From Pleurodeles waltl (taxonomy: Eukaryota; Chordata; Amphibia; Caudata; Salamandridae), in assembly GCF_031143425.1 (NCBI RefSeq), contig NC_090440.1:341003844-341067843 (forward strand): a stretch of DNA of 64,000 nucleotides, written 5' to 3'. The position numbers and the translations under genes are program-made. Positions 1 through 11,933 of the stretch are shown here, piece by piece. The first letter of the stretch is position 1; each line of letters opens with the position of its first letter. A model generated the notes under the pieces. The model was not told where the DNA came from and ran no database searches. It saw only the letters and a list, made by a program, of their open reading frames with translations.

Positions 1-22
1 GGAATCATGTCCGTCAACGCTG

Positions 23-522
23 CTACAGGTTGGCCCTCCGGAGGGTCCTCTTGATTGACCGCACCTGCCGGTTTACATGTCTCACCTCCTGCCGCAGTCG
101 ACTCATTTTACGCAGGACACGGTCCAATTTTCGCTGCATCTGTACAAAAGCAGCAGGGTCAATAGCTGCAGCTGGGGTGGTCTGGGTGCCAGCCGAGAAA
201 GAGTGGGGCCGTGTAGTGTCCATGGCTGTGGGCTGCCCTGCAGGTGGTTCTATGCTAGGGCCTGGAGCACTTGCTCAGGTGGTTGCCAGAACGGTCCCAG
301 CTGCTGTTGGTGCCACCTGGGTGGTAGTGGTGGTGGTGCTGGTGGTGGCTGTGGTGAGCAAAGAAGGGCCGCCTTGTGGGAATGCCCTCCAGGCTCCGGA
401 GGCCCATTCGTGCCGGTATCTGCAGGCCATTTTTCAGTACCCAGACTCTACCTGAAGTATGTGCTGATACCTCATTGCCTGCCGTTGAAACTTCTTGACC
501 TGGATGGGTGTCATATTTGCAG
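23..522 (-). pseudogene. Harb-C Myb-like protein, last exon
   Basis: This is the 3' exon of the accessory DNA-binding protein of a PIF/Harbinger transposon. A splice acceptor (pyrimidine-rich, ending CAG) precedes position 522, and its phase matches the donor of the exon at 2847-3132. The start of the exon, at residues TPIQVKKFQRQ, leads into a Thr-rich stretch and then a basic, coiled-coil-like tail (MQRKLDRVLRKMSRLRQEV) ending at a stop near 23. Two in-frame TGA codons, one at about 434-436 and one shortly before the methionine at 223, break the frame. In Harbingers this protein brings the transposase to the nucleus and the element ends. The exon join is my inference; no transcript was available. 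The shorter methionine-initiated frame at 23-223 is only the tail of this exon. Confidence 0.55.
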
Positions 523-2846
523 CTGTGAAGACAAATAGAAAAACTAACATTAGGAACTGCATTGTGTGAAATGGCACAAGAAGTAAATCAGACAATACAT
601 CTATTGTACTTGTAACAGCTCTTATTATCATACAGATCATTGATTGTCCCTGAGGAAGTACATGGCAAGCCAGCCTACAAAGGTTCTATCAGACATAGCA
701 CATCCAAACCCTACAAGATGGGTAACAACTGGCATGATTTTGGCATCATAGTTCTGCCAGTTGTCAGCTAACAATCATGCAGCACATCCTCCGCCAATGC
801 CAGGGCTACAAATGTCATTGTACGGGATGGAAATCTAGGGCCATATGATCTGCAAGTTGTAAATGGACTTGCTAGTATAGTACTCATTTGGGGAAAATGA
901 GTGTGTGTACTAGGTTCAGACAAAAGATTCACTGATTTACATGTCTGTGTACCAAACTTGTATCATCAGTCCTAGGTACACTATTCACAAACCCATGCCT
1001 ATGTTTGAGGGTGGGGGGGGTGGACTAACAACTAACAATTTCAAACAACAAGGACACCCAGGAAGCTTAGGAAAGCTCAACACACACACCACAGGTAAGG
1101 TGTATCTCCAAATAGGAGACAACAAACCCTTGACCAATCCCAGAACCACACATGTCTGGAAATGCAGACCTTTGTCCACATCATATACAACCAGTAAGCC
1201 ATGACTTACAACAAACACAGAGATGCAAGAACGCCCCTGGACATGAGTTGCATGCACACCTAGGCCATTGCACTCAAGTGGCACATACTCGTAGCACTAC
1301 ATGTGGAGCTACATGCTGCTAGGAAGTTCAACCTACAGTTTAATCAGTACATTAGTGAATTGGGAAGCAGAAGTCTGTGGGTAAGCATTTAGCAGCCCCT
1401 TTCTGGGAGAATGTGGGTCTGACAGGCTGACTAAATCACAAATTAGGTCCAGTGTGACTCTGTCTGATACAAGTGTTATCCACATGACTCATCCCCATTC
1501 ACATTGCGGGGCCTACAGGACTGGCCTAGAATCCCTAAATAAGACAATAGGATAAGGATTGCCCAACTCAAAGATGGTGATAAATGGAATTCCACTCATG
1601 GAAAAAAACAAAGGATTGGCCAGCGCATCACACCTTGCTATGTGTTCAACACACAGGAGTCCATCACACATCACCAGCAAACACAACACATAACAGACAT
1701 ATCAACACTTACTGGAGTTGTTTGGGTCCTCCAATCTAGCCACCTTGTCAACATTGTAGGGTGCTGGTCCACCTGTAAGGTATGGAATGGAGAAATGTGC
1801 TCAATTTCTGTGCACTGTACAACAATTCCAAAGACAAATACTATGTGTAAGATTACATAAGTAAGTAAAGCCACTAGGACATGATGATACTGCATCCGAT
1901 ATAGCACGGCTAACTTGTACATACCATGGGTCTCCAGTGAGTGTTACACACATATCTGCACACATGCAGTGGCCCTAACTATCATGTGGTGGCAAACATG
2001 CTCCATGTGAGAAGACATAATAATGGAGTGTGTTTGTCTCATCATGTGTATCCAAGAGAGACATCCAAAGCAACTTTCCTTGAGGACTGTATTACCAGTC
2101 AACCAGCCAGTGTGCCCATGAAAAATTTATGACACACAGGTAAAATGTACAGAGGGGCAGGGACAGTTGTTAGCCCTCATGTTGTTACCGTTTCTTCATT
2201 TGATGTGGCCCAGCTATGATGAGTTGCACCAACCATAGAGATATGAACCCAAGTGCATACCTTTGGCCAACCATCCCTAAACGAAAGGTGGAACAACAAA
2301 CACCAGATACCAGTCTAAGATGTTTGCTGAGGGCAGCTAGAACTTGTTCCCTATGTGTCCAAATCCAGATCTGACATGTATCGGAAATGAAGAAGGGCCA
2401 CAATAATCCCTAAGATATTTGGAATTTCCGTGATCCCTTTCCTTACACACTCACCAGACACACATGAGACATATGTTTGGGCAACATTGCTATCATCAAT
2501 TGACGTGAAGCCTGCACTCATTTTCAGCCTCATGTAGTGTTTCAAAAGTCAGTCTAGCTGTTGTGTCAACAAATGGTGGTAATGAATTGGAAATTTCTAT
2601 ACCTCACAGGCAAATGTGACCTATATGTATACATAATTGGCTCCTGATTTGTGTTGCTGTTTGACACAAAGGCGGCACCAACTTACATAAAGCAAAAGTA
2701 TTCAGTAAGTTTGCAGAGCTCTTGCTTCCTAATAGCTAGCAATTGTGGTCCTTAAAATAGTACATAAATGCTGGCAGATATTGTACAAATCATCTGATGT
2801 CACTACAGAGCATTTAATCATACACATTTACATGATTTGTACTCAC
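523..2846 (-). other. Intron of the Harb-C Myb-like gene
   Basis: This 2.3-kb AT-balanced stretch lies between a GTGAGT donor and a CAG acceptor, both on the minus strand. No open frame here has recognisable domains. It may hold old unrecognised repeats. Confidence 0.4.
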
Positions 2847-3132
2847 CAACAGGGCCACCAGTCACAATCCCCAGGTGATCCAGCAGATATTGCTCCCTGG
2901 AGATAAGGCCAGGCCAGCGGTGCTTCAGCTGGTGGTCATTCCTTGGTGTTAAATAAATGCGTTGCAGGTGATGCAAGACCCTTGCCCACCGGAGCCTCAG
3001 TGCCTCAGTGTGATACCCCTGTATCATCCGCCCACCTGCCTCAATCATAAGGGGTAGGATATGGCACACCAGCCATATAAAACCACCCAGCTCCTCCGCA
3101 CCAATCTTGCCAAGACGAGGCCTACCCAACAT
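2847..3132 (-). pseudogene. Harb-C Myb/SANT-like DNA-binding exon
   Basis: The exon starts at a methionine (MLGRPRLGKIGAEELGG) and ends at a G|GTGAGT donor. It encodes a helical region with the Trp/Arg spacing of a Myb/SANT-like domain: RWARVL, then DHQLKHRWPGLISREQYLL. That pattern is typical of the second protein of vertebrate Harbingers, the Myb-like partner that binds subterminal repeats. The frame is open through the exon. Reading past the donor adds only a short non-homologous tail, which supports splicing. The gene lies downstream of the transposase exon at 6422-6870 on the same strand. It differs in sequence from both SANT proteins of the Harbinger at 35-44 kb, so it belongs to another family. 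Confidence 0.6.
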
Positions 3133-6100
3133 CTTTGTAGCAAAAGATAAATAGGAGATAAAGGGGAACAAAAGAGAATAGGGGAAAGTAGAATAGGAAA
3201 AACTTAAACTAAACAACTAAAACAGCTCAACTAGACCCAAACTAACACTATCCACAACAGACTACCAACAAAACAAAGACAATACTATACAACACAATTG
3301 TACACAACAAACACTCAGACAGGATACAACAACAATTTTTTATTCACACAATGACAAGAAATGGACCACACAGGAGACAAATGCACAATTTGACCAGACA
3401 AAACTCGCAACACAGCCACACAGTCAGGAAGTATCACAGACTGCAAAGTGAAAGTGAAAGTACACCCACTGTACATAATCTGTAAAAAGGATATCCTATT
3501 CCATCACTTCCTGCCTAAAATGGCAGCCGTTTTTATCGTTATGCGTCCAAATAAATTGACGCATACAGTCTGGGCGTCATTTGTTTGACACACAGGAGTA
3601 AAAATGAGGCTGCATCCATATGTTTGGAAATAGTTTAAAACTTAACCAATTTTCTAAGGTACAGTGTGGAAGAGTCATCGATGTTTTCAGGGCATTATGC
3701 ATCGTGTTTCTGGCATAAGCGTCATTTTTTGATGCGTATGCGTCAAAATTTCAGGTCATTAACTGGGTTTGGGTCATTTTACCATTTTATTGTTATGTTA
3801 CATTTGTGACACAACTGAGATAGGCTGATTGCACCCACTTTGGTCATGACGGTGTATGGGCACATGTGAGATATCATATTACTGCGGACCATGATCCGCT
3901 ACTTCATTTACAGGATTTTCACTCTTGACTGATGCACTATATGGCCAAAAGTGTTGCCTTCATATATGTATTGCACAAATTGGGCATGTTTGGCGTCAGG
4001 AGAGGATAGTAAGGTGACGCACATAAGTACAATACCTCAATGCCTATGGCTTAATGTGTGTGCATTGGCTACTAAGGTAGTTGTTGACCCAGTGTGTGTG
4101 CATCACAAGATCCATCATTGCAAATATGCTTGTATGAATGTGAAGTCAATGTGTGCAACCCTCAGATGCAAGTCAGTGTGGAAATGAGAGAGGACATGTG
4201 TTAGTCATACATGTAGCAACATCTGTTGTGTGCACTTCCTAGTTTTTGGGTAACGTAAACATAACAAATGACAAAGCATGCACTGGATAGATGGCAGACT
4301 CTTGTTCATGTCAATGGTCCCAAACTTGTCCATCACATGTCCTGGAATTTTGGATACTGCTTCCTAGGCACTTGTTGGTGAACCCACTGTGAGTCAGGCA
4401 CATGTATAGACTAAGTGGGTACCATGTTATTGACACGGAAAGCCGAAGGTGAACCACAAATGTAATATCATGCCACAGTTGTGGCCATATGACTGAGCCA
4501 CAACTCTCCTGTGGCAGTGGTAGAACAGCAGATGAGGCAGCACGTGGCCACATATTTCCAGTGATCAATTGCACAGAGGTGTCTGGTTCATGTGTGTGGT
4601 CCAATGTTGATCCTGTATATTTTTAGGGGTCTATGCTGTCACAGTTACGTTCAGGTCTCATCATGAGTCAGTGGCGGCTATTCCTGTATCTACTGAGTAT
4701 CCTTCGAAGATCAATGGAAGTAAAGCCAATGAGGACATAAGAACCTACATGGGGATGGTCCCACCCTGTCACTGCAGACGTGTTATGAGACTGTCAACAG
4801 GGCAACCTTGGTGTGCTGAATGAGATCATATTGCAGGTGTCATGTTCCGGCAGGTCTCATTACAACATTTGTACACAGGTTGGCCTGTAAAATTCCCACT
4901 GCATCTGGGAACATCATAGCCTTTGTGTTGATTAATGTTGCAGCTATTCAGCATGCACAGCCCATCAATATGTTGTGAGCAATGTGATTCAGCGTGAGAA
5001 CTGTCAGGGTCCTGACATGTGTGGACTTTTCTTGCACATTATCAGAGGTTGCTGGTTCTGTTGGAGGCACCATACCCAATCCCTGCATACCGCCCTGGTA
5101 CACTGTCACACTTTGTTGCTCATGCATACATGAGACCCAGACAAGGGATAGGCCATGATTTGAGTATTTGGAGTCAAGTTCCAAATTATGGTACAATAAA
5201 AAAGCAGATTATGCTATACAATGTATTTGAGTAAACATTGATGAAGCACCTTACAAAATACCCCCAGAGGGTGAGGGTTGGGAAAGCAAGTATGCTACAT
5301 ATGTAGCCACAAGAAACCTTTAGGGTAACGTACAGGCAGGTGCCAGTCAGGCTGATAGGATGCAGGGTCAATCAGGATCCATCAATTTCACAAGGTACAT
5401 ACTCAGTGGTCTGACTAAGACTGGTCGGAGGAAGAACAAGACAGTTGACATGGAAAACTGTGTTTGTCCTGTGTTTTGGAAGGTGACACATAAACCCAAG
5501 GGCTGTGTTACACAGCTTATTTTCCTAGCAATGCATAACAGTGTAATCGACAAAATGGCAGCTTCTATGCTGTTCCAAGCATCTGCAAGGGCAGTGCATG
5601 TTCAAATGGGTGGTCTGCATGGAGGTGCTCACAGGTGTGTGCTGCATCAGTTTCTCACAAGTACTGTTGCTGAGATTTGAGTTGAAATGGCCAACAGTAC
5701 CTTTCACATGGGAAGCAGACTACAGGTGACAACAGGGCTTAGAGACTACAAGCCAGTGCATTGTTTAACCTGACGTCCATGCAGACAGATGTACTATGAC
5801 CATGGCATACCGTACGAAAGGGTGAAGCACACCAAATTACTATTGTTAGTCTGTGTGTGTGTAGAGGAGGTAATATCTGGGTACACATATTACCATTCCA
5901 GGGACCTCTTAAGACAGGTGGGGTGAGACCAGGAGCATGGGTGTGTCAGGACTTAGGACATGGGCTGACATGTACATGGAATGTCATGTGCACAATGCTT
6001 GTCATAGGTGTGGCACTTGTGCTGACTATGTTCTGCTTATATGGAATTCTAGTCACAGATAGTCCTTGCAAAGATAGGTGCTGTACGACTTACTGCTGTC

Positions 6101-6421
6101 AAGGGTCTGGTCATACATACCTGTTACCAATGCAATAGCACATCCACTGCCTCATGTATGAGGCTTTTTTCCCCTTATTGACTGATGGTGTTTTACTTGT
6201 GTGCCATATGCTGCGATGAACCATGTTGCCAACATGTATGTGTGAAATAGGTGTGGTCCTCTGCTGTTGGCCTTCAAAGGTGAAATGTAAAGGATATATG
6301 TCATGTACACTGTGTGTGAATGTGACTGTTGTATAATATGCATCACAATTGCTTTGGAAATTTCTGTGTCCTGATCGGTATGTCAGCAATGCTGCATGAG
6401 GCTACACTCTTATTCTGATAG
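3133..6421. other. No gene recognised (Harb-C internal or unrelated DNA)
   Basis: I found no open frame with a recognisable domain, no LTR-type ends and no tandem array in this 3.3 kb. It lies between the Myb-like gene and the transposase exon of the decayed Harbinger and may be partly element-internal. Confidence 0.3.
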
Positions 6422-6870
6422 TTAGAGATAAAGGTGAGCAAAAATGATTACCCAGACCATGATATGGTGATTATTATCGGTGTTTATTTGCATATGTTGA
6501 TACAGTGGTGATGGTGAGTTGTTTTGGTGAGCAGCTGTGTTTTGTAGGTGCCCCTCATGTTGCAGGCCAGCATCCTCCTCTTCCTCCTCTTCAGGCATTT
6601 GTGGCTCTGGTTCTAATAGGGGAATGTTCCTTCGTACCCAAATGTGCAGGATGGCACATGTTAAAATGATCTTGCAGACCATTTCTGGTGAGTATAGGAG
6701 GCTGCCACCAGTGATGTCAAGGCACCTGAATCTCGACTTGAGGATGCCAAACGTCCTCTCAACTATGATGCGTGTCCTCCTATGTGCCTCATTGTAGGCA
6801 CGCTGTGCAACAGTGCTTGGGTTGCCAAATGGTGTCATAATCCATGGCCGGATCCCATACCCTTGATCAG
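6422..6870 (-). pseudogene. Harb-C PIF/Harbinger transposase, last exon
   Basis: This is the C-terminal part of a DDE_Tnp_4 (HARBI1-like) transposase. A polypyrimidine tract plus TAG acceptor precedes 6870, and the exon opens with DQGYGIRPW, a block conserved in Harbinger transposases. It continues through AYNEAHRRTRIIVERTFG, which holds the catalytic Glu, then KSRFRCLD and GGSLLYSPE. The usual LHN motif reads LHI. After about 90 residues the frame becomes acidic and low-complexity. The exons with the two catalytic Asp residues should lie at higher coordinates, but I could not find them between 6.9 and 10 kb, so the gene is partial. The reaction would be TIR cleavage and strand transfer into a 3-bp TWA-type target. 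Confidence 0.8.
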
Positions 6871-9800
6871 CTAAAAGAGAAAATGATTGGGATCATGTTG
6901 ATGTAGCTTGCCCCATTAATATCACCTTGCATGGCAATAGTTGTCTTGTGTTGTTTGTGACTCTTTTGTGTTATTGTGCTGATTCCTAGGCTTCTAGGAT
7001 GTACCATCTGCATTGGGTTGTTTCCTTGGCTGAACGAGTGTTTGCCTGCTGACCGGTTGTCAGCAGTATGTTTTGGGATTTGCAGTACAGTATGCACTCC
7101 CTATCATTGTGACTTGTGATACAGATGTTCCTGTGTCTTCACTGGGGGTGAGATGATAGTTCCATACACAAATTCAGTTTGACAGTGATGGTAACACGTT
7201 AGCGTCTATGTACCCTGGACATCCAATACCTTTAGACATATGCAATGGATTAATTTAAACATCAGTGAGACGCTTCCATTTTGCAAGGTGACAATTAGCC
7301 AAACATCTCCATACGTTGTGATTATTGACGTCTTGACATTAGACTGTACACTCATTTCAGATGTGTGACACGTTCTCTGCAGACATATCAAACATGTCTA
7401 GCAGTGTCACAACCTCAGTGTGTTCCTGTTCACATGTCGCTGTTATAGTGTATGTGTTGTTTGTCCTAGAGGGTTGCTGTGGCTGCCAGCACCTCCAATC
7501 CCTCAGTGGCAACATCATTGTAGCCGCCAGTTGGCATCAGCCTATCCCTGTTTCACCACTGCTGCCCCCCCATGCTCAGACCGTGGCTTCCAATGCCACA
7601 TCCTATAACACTTTGAGGGCTTGGTCCACTGGGTGGCACATTGAGGGAACCCTGGATGATCTCCGGACCACATGGAGAATACCTTCTTCTGAATCTTGTT
7701 TTAATTTTTTTTTTGATAGGAGGGACACTTGTGGGTGGAGAGGGTGGGAAAGGGATTTGGGAGTGGGTTTTGTACTTTGGACTTTCGTGGTGGACTTTTG
7801 TCTCTTTTGTTGTGGACTTTCTTTGGTTTTTTGGGAACGGGACATTTCTTTGGGTAAAGGTGTGGGCCTGTTGTGGGTGGAAAGGGTGGGTTTTCTATTT
7901 GTAAAAAATAAAAGAGTATGATTTATTTTATTTCATTTATGCCTCACATCTTTATTTTGATGTATTAGTTTGCACTGCTGTCCTTAAGTCTAGCCTGTTT
8001 TTTAAATCTGCTAAAATAAGTATATGTCATTTACTTATACCCTTGCTCTAGTGCTCTCTGTAACTATATTAACCATTTGGGAATGATTGCATTGCCTATT
8101 TTGCCTATAAAACCTAGATACACTCAAACAACATCTTCTTCAGTAGAAGTTAGTTACAAACTAAACAAGTTCACTTCAATCCATGGTTCTTCTCTTACCT
8201 GAATAGATGAAGCGAGGGCCGATACCTCATTCTTCTTTTGGGCTTCCCCAAAGTGGCATCCTATCTTAACTTAAGGGGCCAGTAGTGGTAGCAGGCTAGT
8301 GTGCTAACAGGCAAGGCACAAGGTGGCACTCGTACCTATGCAAACTCCAACTGCAGGATTAATCAGAAGGTTATCCACCACTATCACCTAGATTGAATGA
8401 AAACGGAGAGTTTGTGGTTAGTGAGTTACATATTATATCATAAACTTAGAAAGACTGAGAGTAGACTATCATGATGACAGTATTTGACACCCAACAAAGA
8501 AGACCTGATATGATAATAAAAACTAGCAATATCAACTTCTGCTGAGCAGTAGGGAGCTAGTACGTAATGAAAACTGAACCTAGAAAATGAAATTATCGAG
8601 AAGTGGGCTCAGAGTCAGGATTGGTTGAACAAGGTTAAGCCTTTACGCAACATAGAACACAAAGCCTGAATGATGATGTCGATGGTGCCGGTGTTTCGAA
8701 TATTGCTTTGGTAATAGAGGGTCATGCAGCGAGTTAGTGTCTCTGTAAACAAATCCTCCCAGCTAGTGTGTTATCCATTTATGGTATAAAATTAAATCAT
8801 ACCTCCATAAATCATACAGCCCGGGGGAAGAGGGTTAGAAGCTTGATGAATGGATGGTATGGGGATTTGGGAAAAGGTGTGATAAAGACAAACACTACAC
8901 AAAAGAAAGAACAATATTCATTGGGGTGCTGAGCAGCACACCATCATCAATCTGTTGTAGAAGGAAATTATGAAAGGATAAGTATGACACAGTTCTCTTA
9001 AATGCATTGTAAGCAATCTTTCAGCCCCAGGGAGACCCAAGATAGATAATCTCTAAATGTTCTGCCTTCTAGGTTTGAAACATACAAATTATGGAGGCTT
9101 GAAGTTAACCCACCCAGTTCTAAAAATTATAATTAAAAAAAAAGGAAAATTATACTTTATTGCCAAATTGGGTGGTTCATCTCCATTCATTTTGGAATGT
9201 CCATCACTCATGGGTGTCTGGCTGAACTTGCCAGGTAGGTAAGCTGAAGTGTTGAGCTTTTACCAAGTTTTGCTTGTGCAGGAGATGACTAGGAGGAGGC
9301 CTGGGTACTGAGAAACAGTAACTGTTATTCAGAGTAAAGGAGAAGGACAAAAGGAAGCAAGGTAAGCTTCATGGTGAGTCAGAAGTGTACCAAGAAGATT
9401 CAGGGGCAAAGCAAGAACATAACAAGGAGTTTCTCATTTAGGTCAGCAATGTAGCAAACACACACTCATCAGCAGTTCCCAAATAAATTCATCTGTCTCC
9501 AGTCCACAGAGCTGAGTAAGTACTAGGTCTCGGAGTCTTCGCCATCATCATGGTTTCCCCTTGAAGTTAATAACTTTCTCCTTCTAGTTGTTGAAGCAGC
9601 CCCACCCTGAGCCCTTCCATCCTCCTCCTTCTGATTGAGTCCCAGTCCCAAAGGAGCGAGCTAGCCCTGTATAGTGCACTGTTGTTGAGAAACAGAATTG
9701 GAGTATTTTGTGTAGATTTGTGTTTGGTAAGCAAAGCAGTATGATCTCTGAAAAACCAAATAAAAGGAGTGGACCCTGCAGGTACATTTTGCTAATTTTA

Positions 9801-10337
9801 AAAGTCTAATTGCTTTCAGGAAAAAATTATGACCCATTAGCACCCAAACATTGCAAATCATTGAAATCAAGTTTGCAAATGTGTTGAACTCCCTCCGTCA
9901 CTGTCAGCCATGTACACATCATCAATCATCACTCACAATCACTCGATTTATCACCACTCATTGGTGCAATAGTTAGTAGTTACTTCTTCCACATCAAGCA
10001 CAGTGGTGGATACAAAATATTGTCTCCTCTTTGATGGTAGAAATATAAATTGGAATTTGGTGTTGGTACTGGTAGCCTTTAGTCAATGATCTTTTGCGGT
10101 AGTCCTTCTAGGTGGTGTAAAAAAAGGATAGGCAATGGCATGTGAGGAAGGCAGGCATTGTCCTGAATCTCCTGAAAGGAAAGTGGGGCCTCTTCACTGC
10201 ACATGGGCCCAATTCGAATCCGGCCATATATGGGATTATTATGAATGGTGGGGTAGCATAACCTAGCCACAAACAATGTTCCACTGGCTTTTTGTTTGCA
10301 AAGAAATAAAGAAAGAAAGAAGTTCAACAATAAATAA
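6871..10337. other. Unassigned AT-rich and GT-rich DNA
   Basis: No recognisable protein domain was found on either strand. A 186-codon plus-strand frame at 7361-7921 ends in GT-rich simple sequence next to an AATAAA, and I cannot link it to any family. The stretch from 8.1 to 10 kb is ordinary-looking AT-rich DNA. A CAGTGGTG octamer at 10001 could be a hAT end but has no convincing partner. Confidence 0.3.
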
Positions 10338-11580
10338 TTAAAATGTTCTATGGTGGCTGGTATACCCAGTCCATGAAGTGGAGTTCATCCACAAACTCAG
10401 GTGGTTCACAAAGAAGTTGGTCAGCAAACATAAATGATTCTGACCAATATTTTCTTCCTCCTCCTGTGGTGTTTTAGGAACAGTGTAATCAGGTGGTATA
10501 AAATGTAGGTTCATTTTGAACATGATAAATCTTTCCATGTTTTAAGGTGTGAGACTGGTCCTTCTCACTGTAACAACTGCACTAGCAGCACTGAACACAC
10601 ATTCAGCAGACACTCTGGCTACAGGTCAAGCTAGACACTTTATTACCAGCTTGCTGAGCTTTGGCCACTGGCACATTTTCCCATACCAATACACTAATGG
10701 GTTTTGATCCACATACACCTCTTTTGGGTCACCCAAATACTCCTGGAACATTCTCTGAAGTGTCACTGGTGCCACCACTTGCTCAACCTCTTTTGCCTAT
10801 GCTTCTGTACCGAACTAAAGACCTGCCACTTGAACCAAGCCAATGCAGAAGCTGGGTCAGATTCTTCTGATGCTATTATTGCCGGTGTTCTTGTTGCTGG
10901 TGTTGTTGCTGTGAGACAAGACTGTCCTCTCTGGAAGGAAAAAGGCTTGCCCAATAGTCCATTTCTTATATTTTTAAGCATCTCTTTCAGAAAAAGGAAT
11001 GAAAGTGGAAAGAACTTTTGTGTTGCTTGGATCAAGTAGGTTAGCACAGATGTAATCTTTGGACTTAGTAGTGTCATTTTGCAGCCTTGCATTACAAGTC
11101 AAGTGATATCTTAGCTCTCAACCAAGGCATACACTTCTGAGTTTTCAATCACACCTCTGACTGTGAACCTTTCAGACACCTTCTTTAGCATCTCCTGTAG
11201 CAGATGGAACAACAGGATAGCTTGTCCCATTGTACTGTCCTCCTTTCTAACGTCCCTGTTAAAACCTGAAAAGGGAGCAGCATCTGTATCAGGCATTTGA
11301 CTAGGTCCCATTTGTCTGCATCCATGGTCATAACTTTCCCAACAGCATCCCCCTTCTCACAGAATGACATAATCATTGATCTGTCAGTACTGAAACAGAT
11401 GTTGCGATAAATATTAGGTTCAGTTCCAAAGTTTTGGCACATCCTGTATCTGGGCTTTAACTGGGCTTTAACTGGTACTCTGTAACTATGCTAAATAATC
11501 TGTAACTACTTCCAGGCTTTAAAAGAATGGCTGATATGAGTGAAGATTTGACTGCAGGTGGTCAGTATGTTGATAACTAT
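10338..11580 (-). pseudogene. hAT (ZBED-type) transposase, C-terminal half
   Basis: This is the decayed 3' half of a hAT transposase. Reading from 11580 downward, the frame passes through a degraded linker and the block around 11185-11442 (WDLVKCLIQMLLPFQVLTGT), which matches the region following the RNase-H-like domain in ZBED4/6-like proteins. It ends in the hAT dimerisation region at about 10440-10740: PLVYWYGKMCQWPKL, then SAECVFSAASAVV and MNLHFIPPDY. A TAA interrupts the last block just before the NMERF residues, and several frameshifts occur upstream. This domain normally lets hAT transposases oligomerise. The family assignment is firm because of the A-E-x-x-FS motif; activity is excluded by the breaks. 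Confidence 0.85.
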
Positions 11581-11933
11581 GGGCCTCATTACGAGTGTGG
11601 TGGTCTACACACCACCGTAACACCCGTGAAAGATGGTTTTACAGCTGGCAGAGAACAGTTGCAGGGCCCCTCCGGCCAGCACCATTGCAATGTTAAAGTG
11701 AACTTTGCGAGGGTGCTGGTGTACCCTGCAGTTGACAGCATTTCCACAAGCCGGAGACAATGCTGTGCGACCTGTTTCCCGCTAGGCCAGTGTTCCGAAA
11801 CTTCGGTTTTCGACAGCTGACCTGGCAGGAAACCCATAATAGCTCCAGTGGGGAGCTCACCACGCAGGCAGCAGCCACTCTCTCAGAAGTTTGTCGGACA
11901 GAGTTTTTCATCAGGTAAACTCATAATGGGGCC
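11581..11933. mobile_element. MITE of the Harb-H type inside the hAT gene
   Basis: An approximately 350-bp insertion breaks the hAT reading frame. Its left end reads GGGCCTCATTACGAGTG. Its right end, reverse-complemented, reads GGGCCCCATTATGAGT. The ends are therefore inverted repeats resembling the TIRs of the 44-kb Harbinger that starts at 13709. The interior has no coding potential. Exact ends are uncertain by one or two bases and no clean target duplication is visible. Confidence 0.6.

Noticed and set aside
10001..10008. CAGTGGTG as hAT left end, with CACCACTG at 57760-57767 as right end
   Set aside because: Only eight bases match, sequence inside diverges at once, and the flanking octamers are not duplicates.
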